From Brachypodium distachyon (lineage: Eukaryota > Streptophyta > Magnoliopsida > Poales > Poaceae): a stretch of DNA of 64,000 nt. Numbering within the stretch: position 1 is the first letter of the stretch; each line of letters starts with the position of its first letter. The notes under the pieces are model-generated. The model made no database searches. It had not been told where the DNA came from and saw nothing but the letters and a program-made list of their open reading frames with translations. Of this stretch, positions 36,228 through 47,371 are shown piece after piece. Position numbers and translations under genes: made by a program. Where the stretch lies: the NCBI RefSeq assembly GCF_000005505.3, contig NC_016133.3, positions 36,852,737-36,916,736 of the forward strand, read 5' to 3'.

Positions 36228-36412
36228 CTGGTTCTCAACAGCATGCCCAACAGATCAATGTTAGAATCCAAAAAAACTTTGCAAACCTTTTCTTACGTCT
36301 TATGCTAATGAGGTTACTGTTAATGTTATATCTACTCATGCATGTACCTCGTGATTGTGTTGAGAAATTGTCTTTTGCTGCTAAAATTAAAGAGCGTAGG
36401 CTTATGAAGACT

Positions 36413-37251
36413 GGTTAACAAAAGTTCGCAGAAAGGTATTACTCCCTATGACCCTATGAGCAGGTAAAAACAAACCATCTGCAGGTCCATGAGATATATC
36501 TGACACAACATATATGGAAGAACCTACGTCCCAAATTAGGTGTACTATAACATTACCCTCTAGCATCGATCCACTGAGTAAACTCAAGAACATGAGCCAT
36601 GTGAGTGAGCCATGTGAGTGATGTTAACATCAAGTGCGTGGAGAGAGTGGACTTGAAAGAATTCAAACATTTGGATATATAGTTTCAGAGAGGGTGGAAG
36701 AACTGGAACAACAAATAGCCAGCAAGAAAGGAAAATTCTACAGCGCCCGTTTAACCCCAGCACATGCCTCTGACAGCTCTGAAAACGAAGAAAAAATACT
36801 CTGTACAGGAAGGAGGGCTAAACGGGCCTCGCGGCGTCCACTTGAGTGCTGTTTACGTTCTTAGCGCCACTCCATAAAGGGCAAATACTGCGTCGAACCT
36901 CACACTCCCTCCGTCCATCATCGTCATATTAAGTAACTCAAATTTACCCAAATATAGATGTATTTATGCCTAAAAAGCGTCTAGATACATGTAATACAAA
37001 GTCATTTAATATGGCACGTATGGAGGGCAAATACTTCATTTGACTCTGTTCTTTCCTTCAAATTGAAAAGGCATCACAACTGCTAGGTTCGTCAAAAAAG
37101 AAAAAAATTACTACCTTGAACTACGATGGTATTCTGATCCCTAAGCCTTGTCGTTCAACCTCATATATTCAATCTCACACACAATGTTCCAACCACTGAA
37201 ACTGCACATTGCATCATGTTGTTCTTGCATTCATGCCTGCAGGCCAGCTTC
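36413..37251. other. 3' flank of TauE copy 2, duplicate of 18890-19350
   Basis: From about 36480 the sequence parallels the flank of TauE copy 1 (atatatctgacacaacatat against tatatctcacacatcatata; gagagtggacttgaaa against gagagtgaatttgaaa). One MITE has been added. This fixes the distal edge of the TauE duplication at or beyond 36480. Confidence 0.75.
36905..37027. mobile_element. Stowaway-type MITE in the TauE copy 2 flank
   Basis: Left end CTCCCTCCGTCCATCATCG, right end cacgtatggaggg. Absent from the paralogous flank near 19200, hence inserted after duplication. Confidence 0.8.
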
Positions 37252-40200
37252 CTATGCATCATATTTGCAGATGTTCTCAAATCCCAAGTACTCGTGTTGG
37301 GTGATCTTGTGAATCATGTTAGAGGTGCCGACTCCGCCTGCAGATATCAGAGCTTGTGTTGGGCATGAAACCACGTGCCACAGATTGTTTGAAGTAAGAT
37401 GAGGAAAACAAATACCTAGAGAAAGTGCGCTGATGAAGATCATGAAGGACAATACGAAGATGATAAGCGATGCACGCCCTAACCAACTGATCATCTTCCT
37501 TACAACTCCCTGGCCAACAATTGCAGCGAGAAATGCCACTATGGTGAAGAAGGCAGCTAAAAAAATTCAGACATAAAAAATGATCAGTACATGCTTATCA
37601 TGGAAAGAATAGCTAGCGAAACAGAGATAGTACCATACGGTACAGGGAACCGCTTCAAGAGGTAATATTCTACGACAGACATGGAGGCCGAGAACATCAT
37701 AGCAAAGGTTGATGTAGCACTTGAGACCTGCGGAGTTTATGGGAATGCAAACAAGTCGAATATGTGAGAAACTAGCAGGTGTGCCCGCGCGTTGCTACGG
37801 GTCAACAAAATCACAAACTATTTATTTTTATTTTCCGTGCAGGCAACTCATGGCGCCGTCGAGGTCGGCATGCGGGTGTGGTGGCGTCGGTTGTAAGACG
37901 GAGTAAGAGAAATCGGAAAAAAAACTGGAGGAAAAGAAAATAACGGGCAGTGGCATATTGATTGTAATTTTAACTGGAGGAAAAGAAAATAACGGACAGG
38001 GGCATATTGGTTGTAATTTTAACGAAGTTAACCTACGGCGGCGACCGTACCATCACCACCAACTCCAATTTAATATATTGGTATAGATAGACGACAGGCA
38101 TAATAAACAAAAACTAGAATCGGTGTCCAATCAAAAAGTGAGACGCCATGAGTGAAATGCAATGATGAACAAAGAATACTTTACCTGCGGAGGGACACCA
38201 AGCTCCAAGAAGAGGGGCCCCATGATGATACCCCCACCAACGCCAAGCAGACCGCCCATGCTGCCAGCAGTGAGGCCCAAGGAGCAGTACACAAATAACT
38301 GATAAGCTTTCAGGCTGGTCTGATTATTTGCCTTTGATGATATCACCCTCTTCCCCTGCGCCAAACCTACTGCTTGGTACATGGTTACCCCAACTGACAC
38401 CGGGATCTGGTAATGTATAACAAATGGTGTTACTATAACATGGGTCTCACCGGATGATGGTAATATGAAGAAGTGATATGTCGAATTGCAATTCAGTTGT
38501 TAAGAGATGGCATCAAGACGTATGTTCCCGTTGCTGTAAAAATACAAATTGATAGAAACTGAACACACACAGAGAATAGCGTATGCAAACTTAGGAGAAG
38601 TAGTTAAGAATAATGATATATGTTCGGCCAGTTCAGTCATAAAAATTTCCTTAAATCCCAGAACCATCTCAAATCACAACTATGAACTATATATACGATA
38701 CATTCAGTACGATTTTTTTATAGTGCTCTCATACCATGTCAACTTTAGAGAGACACCAATGATTTTCATCTATTTTCATATAGTATGTAAAAGATAAAAC
38801 ATGGATCAACCCTAGTAATACCGTCATACTTCTAGGTACCTGCACTTACATATTCGGATATCACACCCGTACACAATCGGGTGATGTCCTCATCCATCCA
38901 GGTGCAATTCTTATACATTTGGGCACCTAGCTACCATCCTCACTACCCTTGACAAAAGTATGGATGGATACGGTGCAAAAGGAAGTAAAGTACCTGGAGT
39001 ATATTTAAAACCCAATACCATGTGGAGCAAGTTGCCACGTAGTCCTGCATGAAAGAATCAACATGAGACGTATGTTATTGTTTGTGTTATAATTTCTCGG
39101 GATGTCACCATGTAATTCTATTAATATCATGATTTTGGGGGTTCTAAAAAACTATGATCTAAAACCAAGGACTAGAAAATTTCTCTTTAACTAAATCATT
39201 ATTATGTTACTATACTAATTACTTGCTCTGTAAAACATCTTACATTCATCGGACAACTCTAGTAGAAGACATCCATCTAGTGAAGCTGAATTATAAAGCA
39301 TCAGATTTGAACTGGGAAATAAATAAATATCACCTATGTTTGGCAAACAACATGTCGCAAAGTACTACCCTTCTTACTTTTTTCTTCTTCATCCGATTAA
39401 AAAAATAGCCGAAGCGATTTCCAGCCACTCATTTCTCTTTCTGTAACTCTTACTAACCAATTTGTGCACCCCAATCAGTTTTAAATTCCGATTTACCAGT
39501 CTCATTGCTAGGGCGTTACACATTGCCAATGCCTCTCACTGATTTTCAAGGTTTTACTGCTAACAATGGTTGAGATACATTAATGTTGCAGAGACTCAAC
39601 ACACGATACTAAGATCAAGGACGCGCGTGGTTGGCCCACATCTCTCGATTTGAATGAACTACTCTCTCCGTCCCATATTAATTGTCGAAATATTACATGT
39701 ATCTAGATGCTTTTCAGGCACAGATACATCCATATTTGAACAAATTTGAGACAACTAATATTGGACGGAGGGAGTACATGGATTTCTCAGTAGCTTCAGT
39801 TGGTTATTCAATACTCTTATGGATAGGATATGGAAAACTAAACACATAAGTGTGGAGCATCATGTTATAAAAAGGAATACCGAAATGAAAAGTTAAGTTC
39901 ACATATCTAAACAAAGCAACTGATTGGGAGTTATCCTCCTTTTCGAAAAAAAAACAAAGCAACTGATTATTGAAAACATAAAGTATACTAGGTCGACATC
40001 TTTTCTTGATTTCTCACCTTGGTGATTTGAAGCACAAGGAATGCTATCCAAACAAAGGCAAGAAGGCCAAACTCCTTCCAATATATGTTCTTCCAAATAG
40101 ATACCTACATCACCAATATTTGAACCGATATAATCTTACACAAGGTACTTAATATGACTGCTGCTAAGGAGAGGGAATATTGTTCATGATTTTTAGTTCA

Positions 40201-43200
40201 CCGCTTCATCTGACGGGGCTTTTGAAGCTGCATCATCTGCTCCTGAGGGCGGCAGTGTATACTCCCATTGTTCACCTAGTAGATCAAGAAAATATGAGCA
40301 ACAATTATCTGCATTTGGGGAATGAAGAGCAACAGGTTTATGGATGTTACTGGTTTGCTCTAACTGTTTTGTTGCCTCCTGGAATAAGCAACCAAATTGA
40401 GGAGTCTATCAGCATCATTAATGGAATTAATGTAAAATAAAAATGTAAAAAATAAGTAGCAACAAAAGTATTACCCTTTTAGTTAACGTCTCTTTCTTCC
40501 AAGTTTCAACACCCTTCAGAAAAGCTTTAGTCGAAGTAACTGCCATTTAAGTTGGAAATGCATTCCGAAGTCAGCTACAAGATATAAAGGATAAACCTTT
40601 TGTTGCAGTTTCAGGGGAAGTCTAAGAACCTAGAAAGAGGCTGATCAAGAGCACCGTGACAAGCCAGTCAGGGAATATCACATTACAAATAACCCCAATG
40701 CTGACCCCCAACATGAGCATGGGCTGTATGAGCAGGGCTAGATCATAGTCTATCAATGGCATGTCCAGACTTGGGTGTTTTAACTTGAGGTTACAATACA
40801 CAGTTGACAAAGCAGCTCCCATGATCATGCCTGCATAGAGAGTACACTTCTCAATTATTTAGAGCAATCAAAAATCTAGCAAACCATTCGCATGGTTTTT
40901 TTTGGGGATCATTCTCTATTTTCACTTTATTTATGATGCTAAATGTTTGGAATAAATCCAAGCATAAGCAATGGAATATATTTAACGTGTAAATTGCACT
41001 TCAACGTAATCCATACTAATGTGAGTGCATAATCCAAGCTGTAAACCATTTAAACATTTCCACTTTCTTTCTGATAGCTTGTCAGCTTGATCAGGCGATG
41101 ATGCTTGTTTTAGGCATCGTAATCACATTACTGCTTGGACAATTTTGCAGAGAGTCAAATCAAAGAAAACTCGAAGTGGGGCTCAAGGTGCTAGAGAAGG
41201 CGTGATTGCTGAATCTTATGTTCTACAGGTTGGTCTATGTTCTGCCAATTTGTTCTGGTTCAACTGCTTTTGTTCTCTCCTAAAAACAATCTTCCTTGCC
41301 AGTTATGCTTGCTATATTGTATAGCTAGGTTGGCAACTGGAACCTTATTTTGCGTTTCTTTGCTTTTGGAACTCTCTATTATGTTGGTGGTTTTTCTTTA
41401 ATTGAAATCAGCTACTGTAAAAGAAAAAGCTAGGAGGCTGGTTGTTTCAGAAAAAAAAAAAAAGACTTCAATATCTACAGTGTGCACATTTTTGAAAAGA
41501 TGGTAAGGTAAAACTGATAAAGCTTGCGTTGTTGAAACATTGCTAATGTTGGCGGGTTATGAGAACTCTCGACCAGGTTACTTTCTGAACCTAGTTCAAA
41601 TATGTATTTGTTGATATTGATCGAGTTCCTCATTAGTCGATGTAGTACATTTTTGGCCAGGGCAAAGGGCCTTGTACTGAAGATATTGGAGAAAATGCCT
41701 ATCACCATGTAAGGATACCATTCATAGTAGGAGTACCTCTCTTTGGACATCAATGGATGGGTTGACCAGAACTACTTCCCCCTCGGGCGACAGCGTCGCT
41801 CCAGGAGGGGCTGCGCCGCCACATCCCTCCGCCCTTCCTCATCTAGTCCTCTCCCTCGCCGCCGCCGGGCTAAGCAAGTGCGGTGGCGGTGGCTTGGCTG
41901 GCGTTTTGCAGCGGCCGCGGTGGCGCGGGGTAGCGCGGGTTGGCGGCTGCAGCGGTGCCGCGGGTTGGCGGCTGCAGCGGTGGCGCGGTCTCGGGGCGGC
42001 GGCTGCTGCACGTGGGCTGCACGTGGGCTGGGATCTTGGCCTGATGCGGGCAGGGCAGTGCGACCAACTATACTTGTACCTGTAGGCCCTGTTCTTTTGC
42101 ATAGAACGTGAGCAGATCAGCACCGGCCAGACCAGGCGTGACGTGCTCGGGAGGAGTACGACGGACCTCATTCCGACCGCAGAAATCAGCAAACACCCAC
42201 ACATATATACTGCTCCCTCCTATTGTCTCAAATTTGTTAAAATTTAGATGTATAGATGCATTCAAATTTAGTCAAAGTTGAGACATCTTTTGTTGGATGG
42301 AAAGAGTACATCAAGATCGGCGTTTTACATTTCGAAGTGGCCTGAACCTTGTTAAAAATGACCGCGTTTTTGTGATTGATAAGGACGTTTCCTTCGTTTT
42401 AACACCTCATCACCGAACCTAAAAGAGGGTGTTCACATCCCCGGTGTTCGCGTTCTGACAAGCGGTCTCAGACTTTATGTTTGCTATCTCCATCCTTTTC
42501 TAATCACATTTGTGATCGAAAGTTTGATAAATTTTGAGTTGCTCTCTGGATATGAGAGATAGAGAGAGAGTAGTTCTTTCATGTAAATTGCTTTTGAATA
42601 GTTGATATTAAATTACTTCCTCCGTTCAACGAAGTATGTCTCAACTTTGACTAAATTTAAATGCATCTATACACTAAGTCATGTCTAGATATATCCAAAT
42701 TTTGACAAACTTAAGACATCTTTTGTTGGACGGAGGGAGTAGGATTTTCTATTATTTCATAATTGGGACAATTCTTTATTGATATCCTATAGTGGTTTAT
42801 TAAATATCCGTCACTTGCAATTAAACTACTCCCTCTGACACATATTACTTGTCTCTGTGCTTAAAAAACGTCTAAATACATGTAATATTTCGACAAGTAA
42901 TATGGATCAGAGGGAGTATAATAGTTTTTTCCAGCCTGTCGTGTGCCCAGACTTTGACGGTGCGCTAGCTCCGCCTTTGTATATACATTGTGGCCATCCG
43001 TGGTTGATTTTTTGAACCGTCTGTGACGAGGGTTTTCGCATTTATAAAGAAAGAGACTAGCTAGTAAAAAATGTCATAATTTCAAATAAAAATAACAAGA
43101 ATAAATATACTTTCCTTCTTAAAGATTACCATCAAATTGTACGGAAGAATTAAAATAAATTGAAACCTCACATTTTGAAATCGCCGCCGATGATTTTGTA

Positions 43201-43866
43201 TCAAAACCAATGATCAAGGTTAGCATGGGCACGAAGATCCCACCGCCACCCACCCCGCCAATGCTGCCAAACGCTGCCCCAAAGAATACGATGAATGACC
43301 CCAGCAAAACACGCCATCCAACTTTCATGGGCTACGTAAACAAAAACCATCAGAGTCAACACAAGAAAGGTTACTCGCGAAAAAAAGAAGAAATGTTACG
43401 TATATAATTTTAACCAGCCTACTCTCTTCGTCAAGTATCAAGTGCCGTAACTTTGTCTAAAGACGCATGTATCTAGACACGTTTTAGATATAGATACATA
43501 CGTGTGTGTCTACATCCACAATCTGGCGACACATAATATTATACCGGGAGGAGGAAAATACAACATAATTAAACTCTTGTGTGATAAATCAGTACCAGCT
43601 AAACACGTACACATGAACACACTTGAAAATACAGTTAGAAATTTAAGAAAAAACATGAGGCTTTTGAATAAGTTTTTATGATTAATTACCGGCCAAACGT
43701 GGTGGTAAGTTGTCCTGCCTAAGCTGGTGACATTGCGCAGGGAGCTCCTTCCCTCCGGCGCCGTAACGGTACCAGCGAGCAAGTGGCCCCTGTCGTCGGC
43801 GGCGACGGTGGCAACGACGGTGTAGGCTATGGCCAGGGCCGCGACGGCGTGCCATTTCCTTCCCAT
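37252..43866 (-). CDS. TauE/SafE family membrane transporter, copy 2 (12 exons)
   Basis: Tandem paralogue of the gene at 19355-23105. Exons (minus strand): 43866-43690, 43331-43172, 40830-40630, 40539-40475, 40378-40351, 40275-40202, 40104-40018, 39044-38994, 38406-38185, 37727-37634, 37556-37416, 37337-37252; 1386 nt, 461 aa. Ten of twelve exons have exactly the same length as in copy 1; exon 1 is 18 nt shorter and exon 6 is 3 nt shorter, so frame is kept throughout. A signal-peptide-like start ([17 protein letters not shown]), [13 protein letters not shown] and [18 protein letters not shown] are retained. No stops or broken splice sites, so both copies appear functional. Intron 2 has grown to 2.3 kb (0.65 kb in copy 1) through insertions, and intron 9 holds a Helitron. 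The transported ion is unknown. Confidence 0.92.
37772..38087 (-). mobile_element. Non-autonomous Helitron in TauE copy 2 intron 9
   Basis: On the minus strand it begins TCTATACCAATATATTAAAT (from 38087) and ends CTAG at 37772, just after a CCCG...CGCGGG hairpin (cccgtagcaacgcgcggg) about ten bases from the end. It sits between host A (38088) and T (37771), the AT target used by Helitrons. The same intron in copy 1 (19840-19985) lacks it. 316 bp, no coding capacity. Confidence 0.88.
39662..39774. mobile_element. Stowaway-type MITE in TauE copy 2 intron 7
   Basis: Left end CTCTCTCCGTCCCATATTAA and complement of TAATATTGGACGGAGGGAG; TA at 39660-39661 and 39775-39776. Confidence 0.92.
41151..41228 (+). 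pseudogene. Exon-like 26-codon fragment in TauE copy 2 intron 2
   Basis: A 78-nt open block preceded by ttttgcag and followed by gttggt has perfect splice borders, antisense to the host gene. It reads ...[14 protein letters not shown], similar in spacing to RLEGSIVEGFRAEE in the tnp2 relic at about 30990. It may be a scrap of a CACTA tnp2 gene (DUF4218 region). Neighbouring exons were not found. Confidence 0.4.
41740..42110. other. GC-rich insert in TauE copy 2 intron 2
   Basis: Dense gcggtggcgcggg and ggcggctgcagcgg repeats, open in several frames on both strands because of composition. No paralogous sequence in copy 1 intron 2. Origin unknown; not a supported gene. Confidence 0.5.
42213..42306. 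mobile_element. Stowaway-type MITE
   Basis: CTCCCTCCTATTGTCTCAAA ... tttgttggatggaaagag, in TauE copy 2 intron 2. The internal part matches 6563 and 42616 (gcattcaaatttagtcaaag). Confidence 0.8.
42616..42739. mobile_element. Stowaway-type MITE, opposite orientation to 42213
   Basis: CTTCCTCCGTTCAACGAAGT ... tttgttggacggagggag with TA flanks. It and 42213 are inverted relative to each other within 0.5 kb, so the transcript could fold across them. Confidence 0.9.
42829..42916. mobile_element. Third Stowaway-type MITE in TauE copy 2 intron 2
   Basis: CTCCCTCTGACACATATTAC ... gtaatatggatcagagggag, TA on both sides, about 88 bp. Confidence 0.93.
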
Positions 43867-43869
43867 TTC

Positions 43870-44661
43870 TGGCCGCCTCGGAAATAATCCAAAGGCTGGC
43901 GAAGGTGCAATACTTGACCGACCTCTACGAAAAGGAAGCAAACTTAGCACCTCAACTGCTGCTTTGGAGCTAGCGTGAAAGACCACAGACAGCGCTATGG
44001 AGTTCGACGGATATTTTCTCAGAACCGTTGCTTGTGAGAAGGAGCTGGGCTCAAAGCGGTTTTAAGTAGATGCGACTCTAGAGTATGGGACATGCGCGGG
44101 GTTGCACGAACTCCGGAAAGAAAAAGGGTAGGATTTTTATCAGCAGCAATTATTGAGATTTTATCATTACCAAGTCTCTTTTTTTTGCGAAAATATCATT
44201 ACCAGGTCGATACAAATTAATTGCCAGACAAGATATCAGGACAACGTGCTGGAAAGCCTGGGATACACACGTCTTCCAGCTAATTAAATGCGGGATCAGT
44301 GGGAACGCAAATTTGGCCATTCATGGGTCACCATGTCGCATGATCTTACATAATGCTGAAGAATTCTGCTATTTGGTACGCGACTGTTTTTTAGTTGCCC
44401 AGCAATCAAACATTATCACCTCCAAGGCTCCAAGCATTGTAATGCATATATTTGTAAGTGGTAATTAATATATGTGTTATCCAAAATAAAATAACAAGTG
44501 TTGAAAATATAATAAAACAATAACGTTATAGTTAGTGCAAACTTAAATTAAAAGATTTACAAGATCATTGGGAGCAAGTGGCATTTTTTTTCATATCTAA
44601 AAATCACAACATTTCAGGCGTATCTATTTTAGCAGCAGCATCGCCTGCCAGCTCATCGCAA
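43870..44661. other. 5' flank of TauE copy 2
   Basis: 43930-44050 keeps a diverged form of the copy 1 flank (cagacagcgctatggagttc). The similarity fades by about 44160. The remainder is AT-rich with no gene. Confidence 0.5.
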
Positions 44662-44877
44662 CTAGGGCTAGACATTTAGCTCGACACTCGTCAATTAAAT
44701 TAGCTCGTTACTTGACTCGCCTCGGCTCGAACTCGAGCCTGATTGCAAGTTTGTTACCGAGCTTAATGAGTTTAACGAGCTAACTCGTGAATTATATGAG
44801 TTGAGCCGAGTTTGGTTTTTATCTCGTTATTATAACGAGACAAGTTAGCTCGGTGTCGGCTTGTTATCTAGCCCTAG
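44662..44877. mobile_element. Foldback MITE with CTAGGGCTAGA ends
   Basis: Begins CTAGGGCTAGACA and ends TATCTAGCCCTAG. The interior is made of short agctcg and cgagctaactcg motifs in both orientations. The end sequence suggests an hAT-type MITE, but no clean 8-bp target duplication is visible. Confidence 0.7.
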
Positions 44878-45059
44878 GTATCATCGTGAGACGACGAACC
44901 ACTTTTAAGAAAAAAACCTTCTGTCTAGACTACCGCCGCGTTTTATCTAGAGGTTTTTTACGGTGCCTTTTGATACTAGAGAAAGAAAGGAGTAGTGCAA
45001 CGTTAATTAGCAGGGACAGTATAGACTTTTCCTCGTGGAACCTTTTTTTCCCTTCAAAA

Positions 45060-45185
45060 CACTGTAGCCCAACCGGACCAAGCCCATAGGCCCAAAACAG
45101 CCGATTCACATGAAAATAGATCGATAGCATCGTCGTGGGAAAAAGAACACTGTAGCCCGACCGGGCCAGGCCCACCGGCGCTGCC
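45060..45185. repeat. Imperfect direct repeat around cactgtagcccgaccgg
   Basis: cactgtagcccaaccggaccaagccca (45059) and cactgtagcccgaccgggcc (45150) are about 90 bp apart. No gene was recognised in 44878-45730; open frames there are compositional. Confidence 0.6.
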
Positions 45186-45732
45186 TCGTCCGTTGATGTC
45201 ACCACCGCCACCGGCGTCGCCCCGTCCCGTCGACGTCACCTCCCCTTCTTCCTCTGCAGGAGATTATCAGTCTTGGGGTCCTGATTTTCACCTATATCAT
45301 AAGGAGAATGCGAGACAGGGGATGAGGAGATTCAGTGTCGGGGGGTTTCTCAAGCGGAGACTTAGTAACAGCACCAGGGTGGGAAGCCTTGAGTCCAAGG
45401 TCGAGGAGGAAGCGGATCGAGGGGAGGCCGGCCCAAAGCCAGCCGGCAGCGGAAGAAACGACGGTGGCGATGGATTGTAGGACGAGGTTGCAAAGAGGAT
45501 TTTGGTGTTCTCTAGAAAGGAAGGAGCAAGAAGCGGCATACCACTGAACCAGCCGGAAGCACGGCCAATTTCCAATTCAATTCGAGCTTCTGTCAGGCGC
45601 TGTGCGGCTTGTTAGAGCAAGTTATTAGGCTTTCACCGTGGAGACGTCGCTTTGATGAAGAAGCCGCATTTTTAGCGTCGAGAGGATGATGATTGAGGGG
45701 CGACGAGAGGATGAGGATGAGGTTTCCGTTCG

Positions 45733-47023
45733 ATATGGGCCTGGGCCAAAAATTCTTGTTTCTTTTTCTTTTCTTTTTTACCTGCGGAAATTTTTTCGGG
45801 ACAAATTTTTCATTAGAAGAAACTTCTACTCAGTTTTGATAGTCTGAAGGCACAATTTCTTGAGAGCTTATTTTTTAAGCTGCAGCTTCTCGTAGTGCAA
45901 CCGGAGAAACTGTCCAGACCAAATTCTAAGGCTTCTCCACCCGCATCTTGTGAAAATACCACAGAGGCACACCGTATTTCCGGCTGGATTGCCACCGCCT
46001 CCCGTCCCGCAGGAAAAAACTATTCGCTCGCTCACCCCCGACCTTAGACCCGATCCTTCTCCGCTCGCTCCTGGTCCCAGCGCCGCCGCCGCCCCCGCCC
46101 CTGCGGCCCTGCCCTCCTCCCACATCTCTCTCGTGGCCGTTGGCCCGTTGCCCCTCCCTCCGCCGGCCGCCATCCTTCCCATCCCCTCCGTTAGCGCCGC
46201 CCTCCCCCACTCCCGGATTTGTCATCGCCACCCCCATTCCCGGATTCGCCGCCCTCCCCCGGTCGAGCTCCAAGATCGCATCTCCATGGACGTCCTCTAG
46301 TGAAAATCTGCTACCGGCATGGAGCTTGCCCTGCTCCTACCAAGCTCTGCTGCCAACGAGCGTGGCCCTTGCCCTCCTCCCGTGAAGCTCTGCAACTAGC
46401 AACCAGAAGGAGGGGGAGCAAGCCTCGAGTAGCTCGCCCCTGATGCCGGCCGCCATGAGCGAGATCCATGCAGTGGCACACGCATCCTTTCGTGTGCAGC
46501 CCCGTACCAAGCCGCCATCTCCGTCGCCTGAATCTGTATGGATTTGGTGGTGTCTCCCGTCGGCCTCTCAAGATCCTTGTTCGTGCGTGCACGCAAGAAC
46601 AAAAATTGGATTTGCCTTCTTAATTCTTGTGTTTACTAGTAGTATTTGCAAATCTGGGTTAGCATTAGCTTGAAATTTCTCAAGATCTTGCAACCCCCTG
46701 ACCTGTATGCATGGTTCTTGATGTTTGCTCAGGATGTCTAGTTCAATTCTTTGTTGGTAATGAAATTGCCGTAGTTGTAATTTTGCATGGACTGATGCAT
46801 ATGTATAAAATTTGATGGATGAACTGATGTTGTAGATGCGAACGTGTGGATATGTTGGTTCTAGTTGTCATCAAATACCTACAAATTTGAGACAGCAGGT
46901 TGCATTTCGAGAAGCTGAAAAGAAGCGAATAAAATAGCTTCTGAGGCTTCTTATCGCAGCAGCTTTCCTGAGAAATGCTCGGCTTCCGGAGAAGTTGCAG
47001 CCGAAAAGAAAGGGGCCCTAATA
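45733..47023. mobile_element. Putative large inverted-repeat element with GC-rich core
   Basis: The left margin (agcttattttttaagctgca, then gcttctcgtagtgcaaccgg, about 45866-45905) is mirrored by the right margin, whose complement reads agctattttattcgcttctt then cagcttctcgaaatgcaacc (46945-46900). The outer ends lie near ggcctgggcc and ggggccc. The core from 45990 to 46440 is CCG-rich with several overlapping frames and no recognisable protein. It resembles the element at 9615 in plan (inverted margins, GC-rich core) but not in sequence. The exact ends are uncertain. Confidence 0.45.
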
Positions 47024-47029
47024 TGGGTC

Positions 47030-47255
47030 TACATATCTGATAAAATGGATGGTTCACCTTCCGTTATTTATAATGCACAACGAGGGACCGGTACTATATA
47101 TCAAAGAGTTTCTTTTCTTTCACACCTCATGCAGTAACGTAAACTTAGCGTCTTAGTCTGATATAAATGTGTGCACCCACTATTGTTGTTTAATTAGTTG
47201 AGCAGCCGAAGAAACTACACGAGAGAGCAGCGATGACAGACATCCAAAAAAACTA
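47030..47255. repeat. Non-coding block duplicated at 53040-53390
   Basis: Shares accttcc.ttatttataat, gtaaacttag, ataaatgtg.gcacc, gttgttt.attagttgagcag and gaagaaactaca.gagagagcagcgatgacag with the later block. It continues past the MITE as 47369-47440. Function unknown; it looks like a promoter and first exon of some lost gene, which is inference only. Confidence 0.7.
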
Positions 47256-47368
47256 CTCACTCTCATTCTAAATTCTTGATTCAAATTTTCTCAAATATAA
47301 ATGTATCTGTTCTTAAAAAGTGTTTACATACATGTAATATTTCGACAATAATTTAAGATCGGAGGGAG
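47256..47368. mobile_element. Stowaway-type MITE with preserved empty site
   Basis: CTCACTCTCATTCTAAATTC ... gaatttaagatcggagggag-like ends, TA flanks (47254-47255, 47369-47370). The paralogous block at 53388-53397 lacks it. Confidence 0.88.
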
Positions 47369-47371
47369 TAT

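Larger units (their letters stand above)
29924..36412 (+). mobile_element. Decayed CACTA (En/Spm) transposon, 3' end missing
   Basis: The left terminus CACTACTACAAAA begins at 29924 and follows CTA, the probable target triplet. It is inserted into the gagagcgaatg block, since the sister block at 24230 reads gactactcc through this point. Subterminal units of the type catcagtaacgg...ccgttactgatg occupy 29950-30180 and again 32547-32647. Between and after these lie a tnp2-like relic and a tnp1-like relic. No matching right terminus was found before the TauE copy 2 flank resumes near 36440, so the right end is deleted. The right boundary given is approximate. Confidence 0.8.

Noticed and set aside
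36125..36418. 97-residue frame after the tnp1 relic as a separate gene
   Set aside because: Overlaps the end of the tnp1 frame and runs into the TauE flank; no domain.
41743..42204. Frames in the GC-rich insert of TauE copy 2 intron 2
   Set aside because: Low-complexity gcggtggcg repeats; frames open on both strands.
45868..46673. Frames within the 46-kb GC-rich core
   Set aside because: Same compositional cause; no start context, splice pattern or family.
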